Shown: in pieces, positions 7,859 to 14,690 of the stretch
Layout of the letters: each line of letters begins with the position of its first letter
How positions within the stretch are numbered: the first letter of the stretch is position 1
Translations under genes and position numbers: made by a program
The notes under the pieces: generated by a model
Databases searched by the model: none
Told to the model about the DNA's origin: nothing
Seen by the model: only the letters and a program-made list of their open reading frames with translations
From: Planctomycetaceae bacterium
GTDB lineage: Bacteria > Planctomycetota > Planctomycetia > Pirellulales > Pirellulaceae
Direction of reading: 5' to 3'
Assembly (NCBI GenBank): GCA_002685655.1
Contig: NYXM01000075.1
Span: 1-22,994, forward strand
DNA length: 22,994 nt

Positions 7859-7937
7859 CCGGAACAAGCGTCGCGCAGTTCCGGCTCAAAATCGCACAAA
7901 GCGTTGCTTTGCCGGAACGGCGCTGCACTTGTTCCGG
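7859..7937. repeat. Nested CCGGAACAAG palindromic element
   Basis: Outer arms CCGGAACAAG (7859-7868) and CTTGTTCCGG (7928-7937) enclose inner arms GTTCCGGC (7878-7885) and GCCGGAAC (7911-7918). The same GGAAC core therefore occurs four times in alternating orientation. I associate such CCGGAACAAGCG elements with abundant intergenic repeats of Pirellulales genomes, but only one locus is visible here. Confidence 0.65.
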
Positions 7938-7977
7938 CCTACCTTCTTTTGACTAAGAGAAGAATCCGGCAGCGCAT

Positions 7978-8082
7978 CCCTTCTCACCTCGGGGAGAAGG
8001 ATTAGGATGAGGGGGCGAGCTGCCAAACGAAATCTGCCACCCCTCATCCGGCCTTCGGCCACCTTCTCCCGAGGGGAGAAGG
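7978..8082. repeat. Inverted pair of GGGGAGAAGG/GATGAGGGG repeat units
   Basis: The left unit at 7978-8015 (CCCTTCTCACCTCGGGGAGAAGG, then AGGATGAGGGGG) is matched in inverted orientation at 8040-8082 (CCCCTCATCC, then CCTTCGG, CCTTCTCCC and GAGGGGAGAAGG). Each unit also has an internal hairpin (CTTCTC/GAGAAG). This is a widespread type of bacterial intergenic repeat. A shorter fragment of the same kind occurs at 15071-15083. Confidence 0.6.
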
Positions 8083-8176
8083 ACATATTCAAGGCTCTCT
8101 CCATCGTCCAAAGCGAAGTCTGCGAGGGGAGAAGAACATATTCAAAGCTCTCTCAAACCTCCAAAGTGACAAAGTC
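8071..8176. repeat. 53-base imperfect tandem duplication
   Basis: The sequence starting GAGGGGAGAAGGACATATTC at 8071 is repeated from 8124 as GAGGGGAGAAGAACATATTC. Both continue with CAARGCTCTCTC, and later with TCCAAAG and AGTCTG. The copies differ by a few substitutions and a three-base insertion near the end. The first copy overlaps the right arm of the inverted repeat, so the duplication arose after that element was in place. Confidence 0.7.
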
Positions 8177-8339
8177 TGTACGACGGCCAGGCGGGGCCGA
8201 GACAAACGGTCGCAGATCATCAAACTTCTCGTTAGAATCACGCCATCCCTCTTCCAAACCTCCACCGCCTGATCTGGACGCGGATACCAGAAATCCCTAC
8301 CAGAGCTGGCCGTCCCCTTAATTCTCGACTGGAAGCCCT

Positions 8340-9677
8340 ATGCATCTTGCCCTTGTGCTCGCGTTGATGACGCTCCCCTCCGTTTCACTGGAAAGTGGTA
8401 CACAGTTGCAGTATGAGGGCCGCTTCGTTGCGGAAAAGGGCGATCCCGCCATCACCGAAAAAGACTTCACTCTCACGTGCCTTGTGGACCACGCCAGTGA
8501 TCAGGGAGCCGTGGTCTATTGGACGTTGATGGAGCAGGGACGAGGCAAATGGTCGTGGCTTGGTCAATTCGGAAAGCTGGAGGTCAATCACAAGTGGCAG
8601 GTGAATCCGGCTCAGCTCCCCACACTGTTCTATCAAAGGCCAAGCGGAACAAGCATCGTGCCGGTGATGTTACCAATGTTCGTCACCGACCAGGCGTTGT
8701 CAAAGGATGCGACATGGATTCAAGATCGCTTGGACTACAAAGTGACCGGTGACACCCGTGTGGCGGGTCAGAAGGGCTGGAATATTGACATTCGCAACGC
8801 CTATGGCCACCAACGCACGCTCGTCATCGATAAGGAAAGCCCCGTCGTCCTGGCCTCGACATCCACCATATTTATCGGCCAGGGCGAAGAACATGAACTG
8901 ACGTTGGAACTGGTCGAGCGAACGCAGATTTCCCAACCGCAGCTTGTTGTCGCCCGGCGTGGCTTTGACGCACTGCTGCGACTACGCGGCCAACTCGGTC
9001 ACGAACCGCGTACACGTGATTTCCGATGGAATCCCGCTCGCCTGACGATATTGCGCAAGGAGCTTCCGGCGGCAGTCGATCAAGTGGTCAGTGAACCACT
9101 ATTGGCGATCGCTCAATCGGCGCGGCAGGACGCAAAACGGCAGAAAAACCGTTCCGGGGCCATCAATGCTGTGCGAAAACAGCTAATCGGACAAGCTGCC
9201 CCGCACCCACAGATCACGGAGATGGACGGAAAGATATTCGATTGGAAGAAAACGAATGGCAAGGTCACCGTACTGCATTTTTGGGATTACCGCGATCGTC
9301 CGCTGGAGGAGCCCTATGGACAGGTCGCCTACATCGACTTCTTGTACAGGAACAGAAAGGACCAAAATGTCACTGTTCTTGGCGTCGCTGTGAATGAATT
9401 GTTGGAGAATCAAGCGACGCACTCGCGAGGCGTGCAAAGCGCGAAGAAGCTCAGATCATTCATGAACCTGAGTTACCCGGTTCTGATCGATGGCGGCGAG
9501 GCAATCCGTGCGTTTGGCGATCCACGCGTAACCGGTGCCAAATTGCCCGTGGTTGTGGTGATCGATGCCGCCGGCAAAGTCGTTCACTACCACGTTGGAC
9601 TCTACAAATTCGATCGCGATCGCGGGCTGGCCGAACTAGACGACACCGTCAAGCAGGCCATGAAAACTGGCTCGTGA
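8340..9677 (+). CDS. Exported thioredoxin-fold (TlpA-like) protein lacking the CxxC active site
   Basis: A 445-residue protein with a short hydrophobic N-terminus (MHLALVLALMTLPSV) that could be a signal peptide, although it lacks a positive charge before the hydrophobic stretch. Residues 20-280 match nothing I recognise and are rich in beta-strand patterns. Residues 285-440 have a redoxin/TlpA layout: GQAAPHPQITEMDGKIFDW, then VTVLHFWDYRDRP, a VTVLGVAVN strand, and LPVVVVIDAAGKVVHYHVG with the usual cis-Pro (P403). Where redox members have WCxxC this one has WDYRDRP. The only Cys in the protein is C47, so it cannot act as a dithiol oxidoreductase. GGAAG five bases before the ATG is a fair ribosome-binding site, and an in-frame stop at 8319 limits the start. 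Confidence 0.72.
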   Translation: MHLALVLALMTLPSVSLESGTQLQYEGRFVAEKGDPAITEKDFTLTCLVDHASDQGAVVYWTLMEQGRGKWSWLGQFGKLEVNHKWQVNPAQLPTLFYQRPSGTSIVPVMLPMFVTDQALSKDATWIQDRLDYKVTGDTRVAGQKGWNIDIRNAYGHQRTLVIDKESPVVLASTSTIFIGQGEEHELTLELVERTQISQPQLVVARRGFDALLRLRGQLGHEPRTRDFRWNPARLTILRKELPAAVDQVVSEPLLAIAQSARQDAKRQKNRSGAINAVRKQLIGQAAPHPQITEMDGKIFDWKKTNGKVTVLHFWDYRDRPLEEPYGQVAYIDFLYRNRKDQNVTVLGVAVNELLENQATHSRGVQSAKKLRSFMNLSYPVLIDGGEAIRAFGDPRVTGAKLPVVVVIDAAGKVVHYHVGLYKFDRDRGLAELDDTVKQAMKTGS

Positions 9678-10467
9678 TCGCTAGCACTTCCGCCAAGATG
9701 CGACCGTTGGTGGCGATACCCTCGCCGTGATGAATCGTCGGCTCGCCCTTCCAGTCCGTGAATGTGCCGCCGGCCTCCTCCATGACGATTCTCAGCGGTG
9801 CCGCATCCCAAAGGTTCATAATTGGATCGACCATCAATTCTGCGCGCCCCGTAGCCACTAACAAATATCCGTAACCGTCGCCCCACGTGCGGGCGATCGA
9901 CGCGGCTGCTTCCAACTGCGTAAAGGCCTCGGCCGCATTTCTTTCCCCAAACGAATCAACCTGTGATGTCAGGAAGGCGCCGGCGGCCAGCTTCTCGCAC
10001 GAGGAAACTCGCGCCGGCCTTGGTTCGCGTGTCCCTTGTGTCCACCACGCCCCCTGCCCTCGCGACGCGTAGACGTACTCGTCCAGGCCCGGGATCAGGA
10101 TCACACCAGCAACGGCCTGATCTTCGTGAAGCACGCCAACCAAGACACTGTAAAGTGGCACACCCGTGATGAAAGACTTGGTGCCGTCGATCGGATCCAA
10201 GATCCAGCGGAATCCAGATTCGCCAGGCTGTTCGCCAAACTCCTCACCCACAATGCCATCCCGCGGGAACTCCGAACCGATCAGGTCTCGCATGAGTTGC
10301 TCGGCTTGTAAGTCCGCCATCGTGACTGGCGAGTCGTCCGCTTTGCGTTGTACCTCGAAGCGGCCGCTTTGAAAGAACTCGAGTGTGCGCTGACCTGCTT
10401 TGCGGGCGATCGAAACGGCCCAATCCAGCCGTTGGCTAATCTGCTGATTCATCTCATCCATGCGCAT
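9649..10467 (-). CDS. hisN: Histidinol-phosphatase-type member of the inositol monophosphatase family
   Basis: A protein of about 272 residues with the Mg2+/Li+-sensitive phosphatase fold. HisN removes phosphate from histidinol phosphate in histidine synthesis. Metal and catalytic motifs are GIVGEEFGE (about 72-80), WILDPIDGTKSFI (about 88-100) and NLWDAAPLRIVMEEAGG near the C-terminus. TKSFITGVPL is the form typical of HisN rather than inositol monophosphatase (often TTNF). The frame extends to a TTG at 10476; ATGs at 10467, 10461 and 10452 are all possible and none has a clear ribosome-binding site. The 3' end overlaps the convergent thioredoxin-fold gene by 29 bases. The Rrf2 gene lies 5' on the same strand. 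No other his genes are visible, so the substrate is inferred from motifs. Confidence 0.82.
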   Translation of the reverse strand: MRMDEMNQQISQRLDWAVSIARKAGQRTLEFFQSGRFEVQRKADDSPVTMADLQAEQLMRDLIGSEFPRDGIVGEEFGEQPGESGFRWILDPIDGTKSFITGVPLYSVLVGVLHEDQAVAGVILIPGLDEYVYASRGQGAWWTQGTREPRPARVSSCEKLAAGAFLTSQVDSFGERNAAEAFTQLEAAASIARTWGDGYGYLLVATGRAELMVDPIMNLWDAAPLRIVMEEAGGTFTDWKGEPTIHHGEGIATNGRILAEVLAITSQFSWPA

Positions 10468-10531
10468 AGATCGCAAGCTGGAAGCTTACGCCACTGAAGC
10501 ACCAACCCCAAACCTAAGCTGTGACACACCA

Positions 10532-10936
10532 CTACGTGGTCGGTGGTTCGAGCAATTGTGAGAATTTTATCGCTTCGAGTTGCCCACGTGACGTTTCGGT
10601 AATCTCAACCAACGCCGTCCTCAGTTTATCTTGCGTGGAATCATCCAGGCCTTCGGCCGCCGAATGGTCCGCACGCATCGGGCCTTCGATCGCTTCAATC
10701 ACCTCAAGCAGCGAAATCTCTTCCGACGGACGCGTAAGCATATAGCCACCATCGACGCCGCGTGTGGATCGCAGAATCCCATGCGTCACAAGATTGCGCA
10801 GAATCTGCAACAGGAAGCGTTCTGGCATATCCCCTTCGGAAGCCAGTCGACTGCACGGCACCGGGGCGTCAGAGCTAGTCTTGGCCAGCTGTAAAGTGGC
10901 TCGCACGGCGTAGGCTACGGTGCGCGAAAGCTTCAT
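10532..10936 (-). CDS. Rrf2-family transcriptional regulator without Fe-S cysteines
   Basis: A 134-residue winged-helix regulator. The start MKLSRTVAYAVRATLQLA, the helix-turn-helix region with MPERFLLQILRNLVTHGILRSTRGVDGGYMLTRP and the helix ISLLEVIEAIEGP are all Rrf2/IscR-typical. The three cysteines that hold an iron-sulfur cluster in IscR and NsrR should lie after this helix. Here the stretch PMRADHSAAEGLDDSTQDKL has none; the single Cys is C28 in the DNA-binding domain. Sensing must therefore differ from IscR. GGGGGG just before the ATG may serve as ribosome-binding site. A good promoter lies upstream, and hisN follows 64 bases downstream of its stop. Confidence 0.88.
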   Translation of the reverse strand: MKLSRTVAYAVRATLQLAKTSSDAPVPCSRLASEGDMPERFLLQILRNLVTHGILRSTRGVDGGYMLTRPSEEISLLEVIEAIEGPMRADHSAAEGLDDSTQDKLRTALVEITETSRGQLEAIKFSQLLEPPTT

Positions 10937-10970
10937 TCATCCCCCCGGCAGTTGGTAATTAAGTCGCCCC

Positions 10971-10998
10971 AATCTAGCAAAGCCAACCGATTTGTCAA
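10971..10998 (-). promoter_or_regulatory. Promoter for the Rrf2-family gene
   Basis: On the minus strand a perfect TTGACA (10998-10993) is followed after 16 bases by TAGATT (10976-10971), with TGC before the -10 as an extended element. GCCCCA (10966-10971) and TGGGGC (11004-11009) form six-base inverted arms around the core promoter and could be a binding site for autoregulation. Confidence 0.55.
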
Positions 10999-11078
10999 TG
11001 AAATGGGGCAAACCAACAAACTCCGCCAGAAAACGGCTTTGGATAGGGGGCCGGAGAGGAGTCGCAATCCGACATCGC

Positions 11079-11104
11079 CAGTGGGCTACCCGGGCTGCCC
11101 ACTG
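11079..11104 (-). terminator. Hairpin downstream of lspA
   Basis: CAGTGGGC (11079-11086) pairs perfectly with GCCCACTG (11097-11104) around a ten-base loop. It lies about 20 bases beyond the lspA stop. There is no T run after it on either strand, so it would be a weak or factor-dependent terminator or a 3' stabiliser. Confidence 0.45.
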
Positions 11105-11125
11105 CCAAATATCCATCAAGTTGAG

Positions 11126-11731
11126 TTATTCTGCCTTCGGACCGGAGGATGCGTTGGCCGGCTTTGCCCCGGGGTCCATAAATGCCTGCCACATTAGCAT
11201 GATGGCACCGCAAACCAACATTGAATCCGCAATGTTGAAATTTGGCCAAGTGTGAGCACCGTAGCGAAACAGAATCCAGTCTCGAACGCCACTTTGCCAT
11301 TGCACAGGCATTCCCGTTTCGTACCAGAACCCCATACGGTCGTAGAGGTTGCCAAGAATGCCGGCCATGACGCATCCCAATGCCACCGTTAGCCAGCGAT
11401 CTCTTGCCGCGCCGAATCGAAACAGCCAGACTAGGATGCCTAACGCGGCAACAACCGAAAGGGCCGCGAAATATCGACCAGCACCAGCACCCAGACCGAA
11501 CAAGGCCCCAATGTTGACGGCCGTTTCGATCCCGATATACGGTTCGATCAGCCACCATTCGTTGTTAGGAGGCCCAATCGGAGGGGGTGGGCCGCGCCAG
11601 GCAAAAATCGCTTGTTTTGTGCCCAAATCGACGGCGCAACCAACCACGGCGATGACAGAGAAAAGCACGTACCGGCTGGCGGGAATCTGATTTCGATCGG
11701 TGGGATCAGCGGCTTTCAAGCTTGCTGGCAC
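11126..11731 (-). CDS. lspA: Lipoprotein signal peptidase (signal peptidase II)
   Basis: A 201-residue inner-membrane aspartyl protease that cleaves the signal peptide of prolipoproteins after lipid attachment. Four membrane segments are visible (about 21-36, 86-106, 113-130 and 169-185). The conserved family boxes are present: VDLGTKQ (34-40), AVNIGALFG (71-79), GILGNLYDR (124-132) and PNFNIADS (163-170). Catalytic aspartates are D131 and D169. The protein is longer than the usual 160-170 residues because of a hydrophilic N-terminus, a Pro-rich loop near 48-56 and a polar C-terminal tail. It starts with GTG inside the 3' end of the DksA-like gene (26-base overlap), suggesting translational coupling. 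Confidence 0.94.
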   Translation of the reverse strand: MPASLKAADPTDRNQIPASRYVLFSVIAVVGCAVDLGTKQAIFAWRGPPPPIGPPNNEWWLIEPYIGIETAVNIGALFGLGAGAGRYFAALSVVAALGILVWLFRFGAARDRWLTVALGCVMAGILGNLYDRMGFWYETGMPVQWQSGVRDWILFRYGAHTWPNFNIADSMLVCGAIMLMWQAFMDPGAKPANASSGPKAE

Positions 11732-12077
11732 ACTTGATGCAGAAAGGAGTGTACGGGATGGCTTTCAGTCGCGTTTTCGTGACACGACCATCGCACTCGA
11801 CGCACGAACCATAGACTCCGTCTTCGATCCGTTCAAGAGCACCCTCGATCATCTCCAAGGTCTCTTCTTCGTTCTGCATTAAGCTAAGCGTAAATTCCTG
11901 CTCGTAGTTGTCGCTGCCCACGTCCGCCATGTGGATTGGCATACTCGAAAGATCACCACTCGCTTCCGTACGCGTCTTGCTGAGGGCTGCTTCCGCCATT
12001 GCACTGACGTCGCCCCGCAACCTTGCCCGCATCAGGATGAGGTGTTCCTTGTATACTTTTGATTCTGCTTTCTTCAT
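11706..12077 (-). CDS. DksA/TraR-family C4 zinc-finger protein
   Basis: A 123-residue protein with an N-terminal coiled-coil hairpin (about 1-85) and a C-terminal C4 zinc finger. The zinc ligands are C92 and C95 in GSCVECDGRV and C113 and C116 in TPFCIKCASK, preceded by the family signature ALERIEDGVYGSC. DksA binds the RNA polymerase secondary channel and acts with ppGpp on ribosomal and biosynthetic promoters. E. coli DksA is 151 residues and carries a DxxDxA tip; here the tip region reads HMADVGSDNYEQE, so the two acidic positions are partly kept. GGAG ten bases before the ATG is the ribosome-binding site. Whether it acts like DksA is inferred. Confidence 0.88.
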   Translation of the reverse strand: MKKAESKVYKEHLILMRARLRGDVSAMAEAALSKTRTEASGDLSSMPIHMADVGSDNYEQEFTLSLMQNEEETLEMIEGALERIEDGVYGSCVECDGRVTKTRLKAIPYTPFCIKCASKLESR

Positions 12078-12151
12078 CTTCGATCATCTCCACATAACAT
12101 AAACTTGTGCTTGTCGCGTCTCAGACCCAACACGAGTTGCACAGAAGGTTC

Positions 12152-12181
12152 ATTTTAGGTACGGACCCAGGTGGTTGTCAA
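12152..12181 (-). promoter_or_regulatory. Promoter for the DksA-like gene and lspA
   Basis: On the minus strand a perfect TTGACA (12181-12176) is followed after 18 bases by TAAAAT (12157-12152, 5 of 6), leaving a leader of roughly 70 bases before the ATG at 12077. Confidence 0.55.
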
Positions 12182-12312
12182 AGGTCCGTCGACGGCCATG
12201 GAGCCGCAGAATGTGATGTAAGCCGTTTCAAATTGATATGTTACGCAAGTAGATGACGCACGGTTCGTTCTTTCCCAGGATTTGACCTCGAACGGAGCGC
12301 TTGGCGATCACC

Positions 12313-12341
12313 TTGAAGCAAGTAATAGCCTAACCTAGACT
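12313..12341 (+). promoter_or_regulatory. Candidate promoter for thrC-dapB
   Basis: TTGAAG (12313-12318) and TAGACT (12336-12341) have an exact 17-base spacer, each matching the consensus at 4 of 6 positions. The leader to the GTG start would be about 50 bases. Confidence 0.35.
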
Positions 12342-12395
12342 TACCGTCATCTCAGCGGCTCCCAACAAATCCCCAAAACCAAAAATCGATTCAGC

Positions 12396-13796
12396 GTGTC
12401 ACTTACCGCCTTCGCCTATCAACAGTGCATCTCCCCATCTTGTGGGGCTCGGTACGGGATCGAGGAAGTCCGCGTCGCTTGCGACCAATGTGGAGACCTG
12501 CTCGACGTCAAATACGACTGGGATCGTGCTCATCCGCCCAAGACCTTGACCGCATTTGAACAAATGTGGTCCAAACGCCATCAACCGTGCCGTTTCAGTG
12601 GCGTATGGCGATTTCACGCATTGCTCCCGTTCGCGGAAATCGAGGACATTGTTACCGTCGGCGAAGGTCAGACGTTGCTCCAGCGGGCCGATTCGGTCGC
12701 ACCTTATGTGGGGGTAAATGCGGGCAGCTTGTTCTTGCAATACGAAGGCATGAACCCTTCGGGCAGCTTCAAGGACAACGGCATGACGGCGGCTTTTACG
12801 CACGCTCGAGCGATCGGGGCGAAACGGGCCGCCTGTGCATCGACGGGAAACACCAGCGCATCACTGGCCATGTATTGTGCAGTGACGCGACACATGAGGG
12901 CCGTCATTTTCATTGGCTCGGGGAAAATCTCGTTCGGAAAACTCTCTCAAGCGCTCGATTATGGAGCGCTGACGGTTCAGATTACTGGCGACTTTGACGA
13001 CGCGATGGCTCGAGTCCGAGAAGTCTCCCGAGATCTGGGGATCTACTTGGTCAACAGCGTCAATCCGTTTCGGCTGGAAGGCCAGAAGACGATCATGCTC
13101 CGTGTGCTCGAGGCGTTGCGTTGGGAGGTGCCGGATTGGATCGTGGTTCCTGGCGGCAATCTTGGCAACTCGAGCGCCTTTGGAAAAGCATTTGCCGAGT
13201 TGCTTGAACTTGGTTTGATCGACCGCATTCCGCGTCTGGCCGTGGTCAATGCCACGGGTGCCAATACACTGTTTGAACTTTACGAGAATCGGGGCCTGCG
13301 TTGGAATCAGGGAGTCGCCGATCAGGGCATCAGCGATGACTATTTTCGCGAGTTGGACATTTCGCAACGCAAGGCATCGACCCTGGCCAGCGCCATCGAA
13401 ATCAACCGGCCGGTCAATCTGAGAAAGTGCCTCAGGGCATTGGAAACATGCGACGGAGTCGTGCGGCAAGTCACCGATCAGGAGATTATCGATGCAAAGG
13501 CACAAGTTGGAGCTGGGGGGATTGGTTGCGAGCCTGCCAGTGCGGCCAGTGTCGCCGGAGCGCGCAAGTTGCGCGATGAGGGCATAATTCAACCAGCTGA
13601 TCGCATCGTTTGCATTTTGACGGGTCATCAACTGAAAGATCCGGACGCAACGGTTGCTTACCACACCACCGACCAAGATCGGTTCGATCAAGTACTTGGC
13701 AAGAGGGGCGTCAAACGCGCATCATTTGCCAACCGGGCGGTTGCTGTGCCCAACGACTTGGACGAAATCATCAAAGCCATTCAGCTCTACAGTTAG
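12396..13796 (+). CDS. thrC: Threonine synthase
   Basis: A 466-residue fold-type II PLP enzyme converting O-phosphohomoserine to threonine. The PLP lysine is K126 in [15 protein letters not shown]. The segment [13 protein letters not shown] holds the substrate phosphate, and [17 protein letters not shown] binds the cofactor phosphate. The N-terminus has a small zinc ribbon (C11, C16, C29 and C32 in CISPSC and CDQC), found in one lineage of threonine synthases. It also fixes the GTG at 12396 as the likely start, since little room remains before it. No Shine-Dalgarno sequence is evident. dapB begins nine bases after the stop, so the two aspartate-family genes are cotranscribed. Confidence 0.92.
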   Translation: MSLTAFAYQQCISPSCGARYGIEEVRVACDQCGDLLDVKYDWDRAHPPKTLTAFEQMWSKRHQPCRFSGVWRFHALLPFAEIEDIVTVGEGQTLLQRADSVAPYVGVNAGSLFLQYEGMNPSGSFKDNGMTAAFTHARAIGAKRAACASTGNTSASLAMYCAVTRHMRAVIFIGSGKISFGKLSQALDYGALTVQITGDFDDAMARVREVSRDLGIYLVNSVNPFRLEGQKTIMLRVLEALRWEVPDWIVVPGGNLGNSSAFGKAFAELLELGLIDRIPRLAVVNATGANTLFELYENRGLRWNQGVADQGISDDYFRELDISQRKASTLASAIEINRPVNLRKCLRALETCDGVVRQVTDQEIIDAKAQVGAGGIGCEPASAASVAGARKLRDEGIIQPADRIVCILTGHQLKDPDATVAYHTTDQDRFDQVLGKRGVKRASFANRAVAVPNDLDEIIKAIQLYS

Positions 13797-13805
13797 CAAG
13801 AATCC

Positions 13806-14603
13806 ATGACAAAACTACGACTTGCAATTAATGGTGCCGCGGGGCGCATGGGCCAACGATTGGTCGCGTTAGGCCATGCCGAATCCGGACTCGAAATTGC
13901 CGCTGCACTAGAATACTCGGGCTGCCCAAGATTGGGCGCCGATGCGGGCGTCGTCGCGGGAGTTGGCGAGATTGGTGTGACGCTGACGAGCGAACTCGAT
14001 ACGCAGGTCGACGTGGTGATCGACTTCTCGGTCCCGGCTTCTGCCGTTGGAATGGCTGAATTGTGCGTCAGCCGCCAACTTCCACTGGTCATGGCCACAA
14101 CTGGGCTGACGGAACCTCAGCAAAAGATGCTGGCGTCCGCAGCGCACAATATCCCCTTGGTGTGGGCGCCCAACATGAGTGTCGCGGTGAATCTGACGAT
14201 GAAGCTGGCGACGATCGCCGCGGCCGCCCTCAAGAACAACCCCACCGGTGCCGATGTCGAAGTGATCGAACGACACCATCGTTTCAAGGAAGATGCGCCC
14301 AGCGGTACGGCGCTGCGATTTGGCGAGTTGATTGCAGGCGAGATGGGACAAACCGGACACCAGCATGGACGCGAAGGACTGATCGGCCAACGCCCCCACA
14401 ACGAAATTGGGTATCACGCGCTGCGCGTTGGCGACAACCCCGGTGAACACACGATCGTATTTGGATTGATGGGTGAGACCATCGAATTGACCGTACGAGC
14501 GACAAATCGTGACAGCTATGCGCTGGGCGCGTTGGAAGCGGCCAGATTCGCCGCGAAAAAAGGGCCTGGCCACTACACAATGTACGACGTCCTGGGATTG
14601 TAA
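13806..14603 (+). CDS. dapB: 4-hydroxy-tetrahydrodipicolinate reductase
   Basis: A 265-residue NAD(P)H enzyme of the diaminopimelate/lysine pathway. The Rossmann glycine motif is NGAAGRMGQ (9-17). The substrate-binding and catalytic signature is the HHRFKEDAPSGTAL block in the middle, with the His and Lys proposed as acid catalysts. ATTGLTEPQ and WAPNMSVAVN are further DapB boxes. Length is typical. The product feeds both lysine and, where present, peptidoglycan precursors, which is relevant because planctomycete cell walls were long disputed. It sits in a thrC-dapB-(small Cys protein) series. Confidence 0.96.
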   Translation: MTKLRLAINGAAGRMGQRLVALGHAESGLEIAAALEYSGCPRLGADAGVVAGVGEIGVTLTSELDTQVDVVIDFSVPASAVGMAELCVSRQLPLVMATTGLTEPQQKMLASAAHNIPLVWAPNMSVAVNLTMKLATIAAAALKNNPTGADVEVIERHHRFKEDAPSGTALRFGELIAGEMGQTGHQHGREGLIGQRPHNEIGYHALRVGDNPGEHTIVFGLMGETIELTVRATNRDSYALGALEAARFAAKKGPGHYTMYDVLGL

Positions 14604-14613
14604 CCAAGACACC

Positions 14614-14690
14614 ATGGCCCAAAACACTGTATGCCAAAGTACTGTGTGCAAAACAGATGGCCCAAGATAGATGGCCCGAAACAGATGGCA
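14614..14690 (+). repeat. Degenerate short tandem micro-repeats at a start codon
   Basis: Six degenerate units start with ATG or GTG: ATGGCCCAAAACA (14614), ATGCCAAAGTA (14631), GTGCAAAACAG (14646), ATGGCCCAAGATAG (14657), ATGGCCCGAAACAG (14671) and ATGGCAAAG (14685). Unit lengths vary between 11 and 17 bases. The last unit is the probable true start of the following gene. The units at 14631 and 14646 are in the same frame; those at 14614, 14657 and 14671 are not. Confidence 0.7.

Larger units (their letters stand above)
7685..8339. other. 655-base intergenic region packed with repeats
   Basis: The region lies between divergent genes (rpmB on the minus strand, the thioredoxin-fold gene on the plus strand). 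It holds the candidate rpmB promoter (7752-7779), a nested palindrome (7859-7937), an inverted pair of GGGGAGAAGG-type sequences (7978-8082) and a 53-base tandem duplication (8071-8176). Short open frames occur, but their translations are those of the repeats and resemble no protein. From 8180 to 8339 I see nothing beyond the leader of the plus-strand gene. Confidence 0.7.
12078..12395. other. Divergent promoter region between the DksA-like gene and thrC
   Basis: This 318-base gap contains a strong promoter towards the DksA-like gene and a weaker candidate towards thrC, both listed separately. I see no hairpin resembling a threonine attenuator, no run of Thr/Ile codons in a short leader, and no known riboswitch pattern. 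Confidence 0.55.

Noticed and set aside
7659..7928. Minus-strand frame of 89 codons upstream of rpmB
   Set aside because: It overlaps the rpmB start and the candidate promoter and runs into the CCGGAACAAG palindrome; the translation reflects repeat sequence.
10540..10560. GGTTCGAGCAATT resembling a tRNA T-loop
   Set aside because: It lies inside the C-terminal coding part of the Rrf2 gene with no acceptor stem or anticodon arm around it.
12078..12395. Possible threonine attenuator before thrC
   Set aside because: No leader peptide rich in Thr or Ile codons and no terminator hairpin were found.
12861..13691. 276-codon open frame antisense to thrC
   Set aside because: It is fully opposite thrC, which carries the PLP motifs; the translation has no family features.
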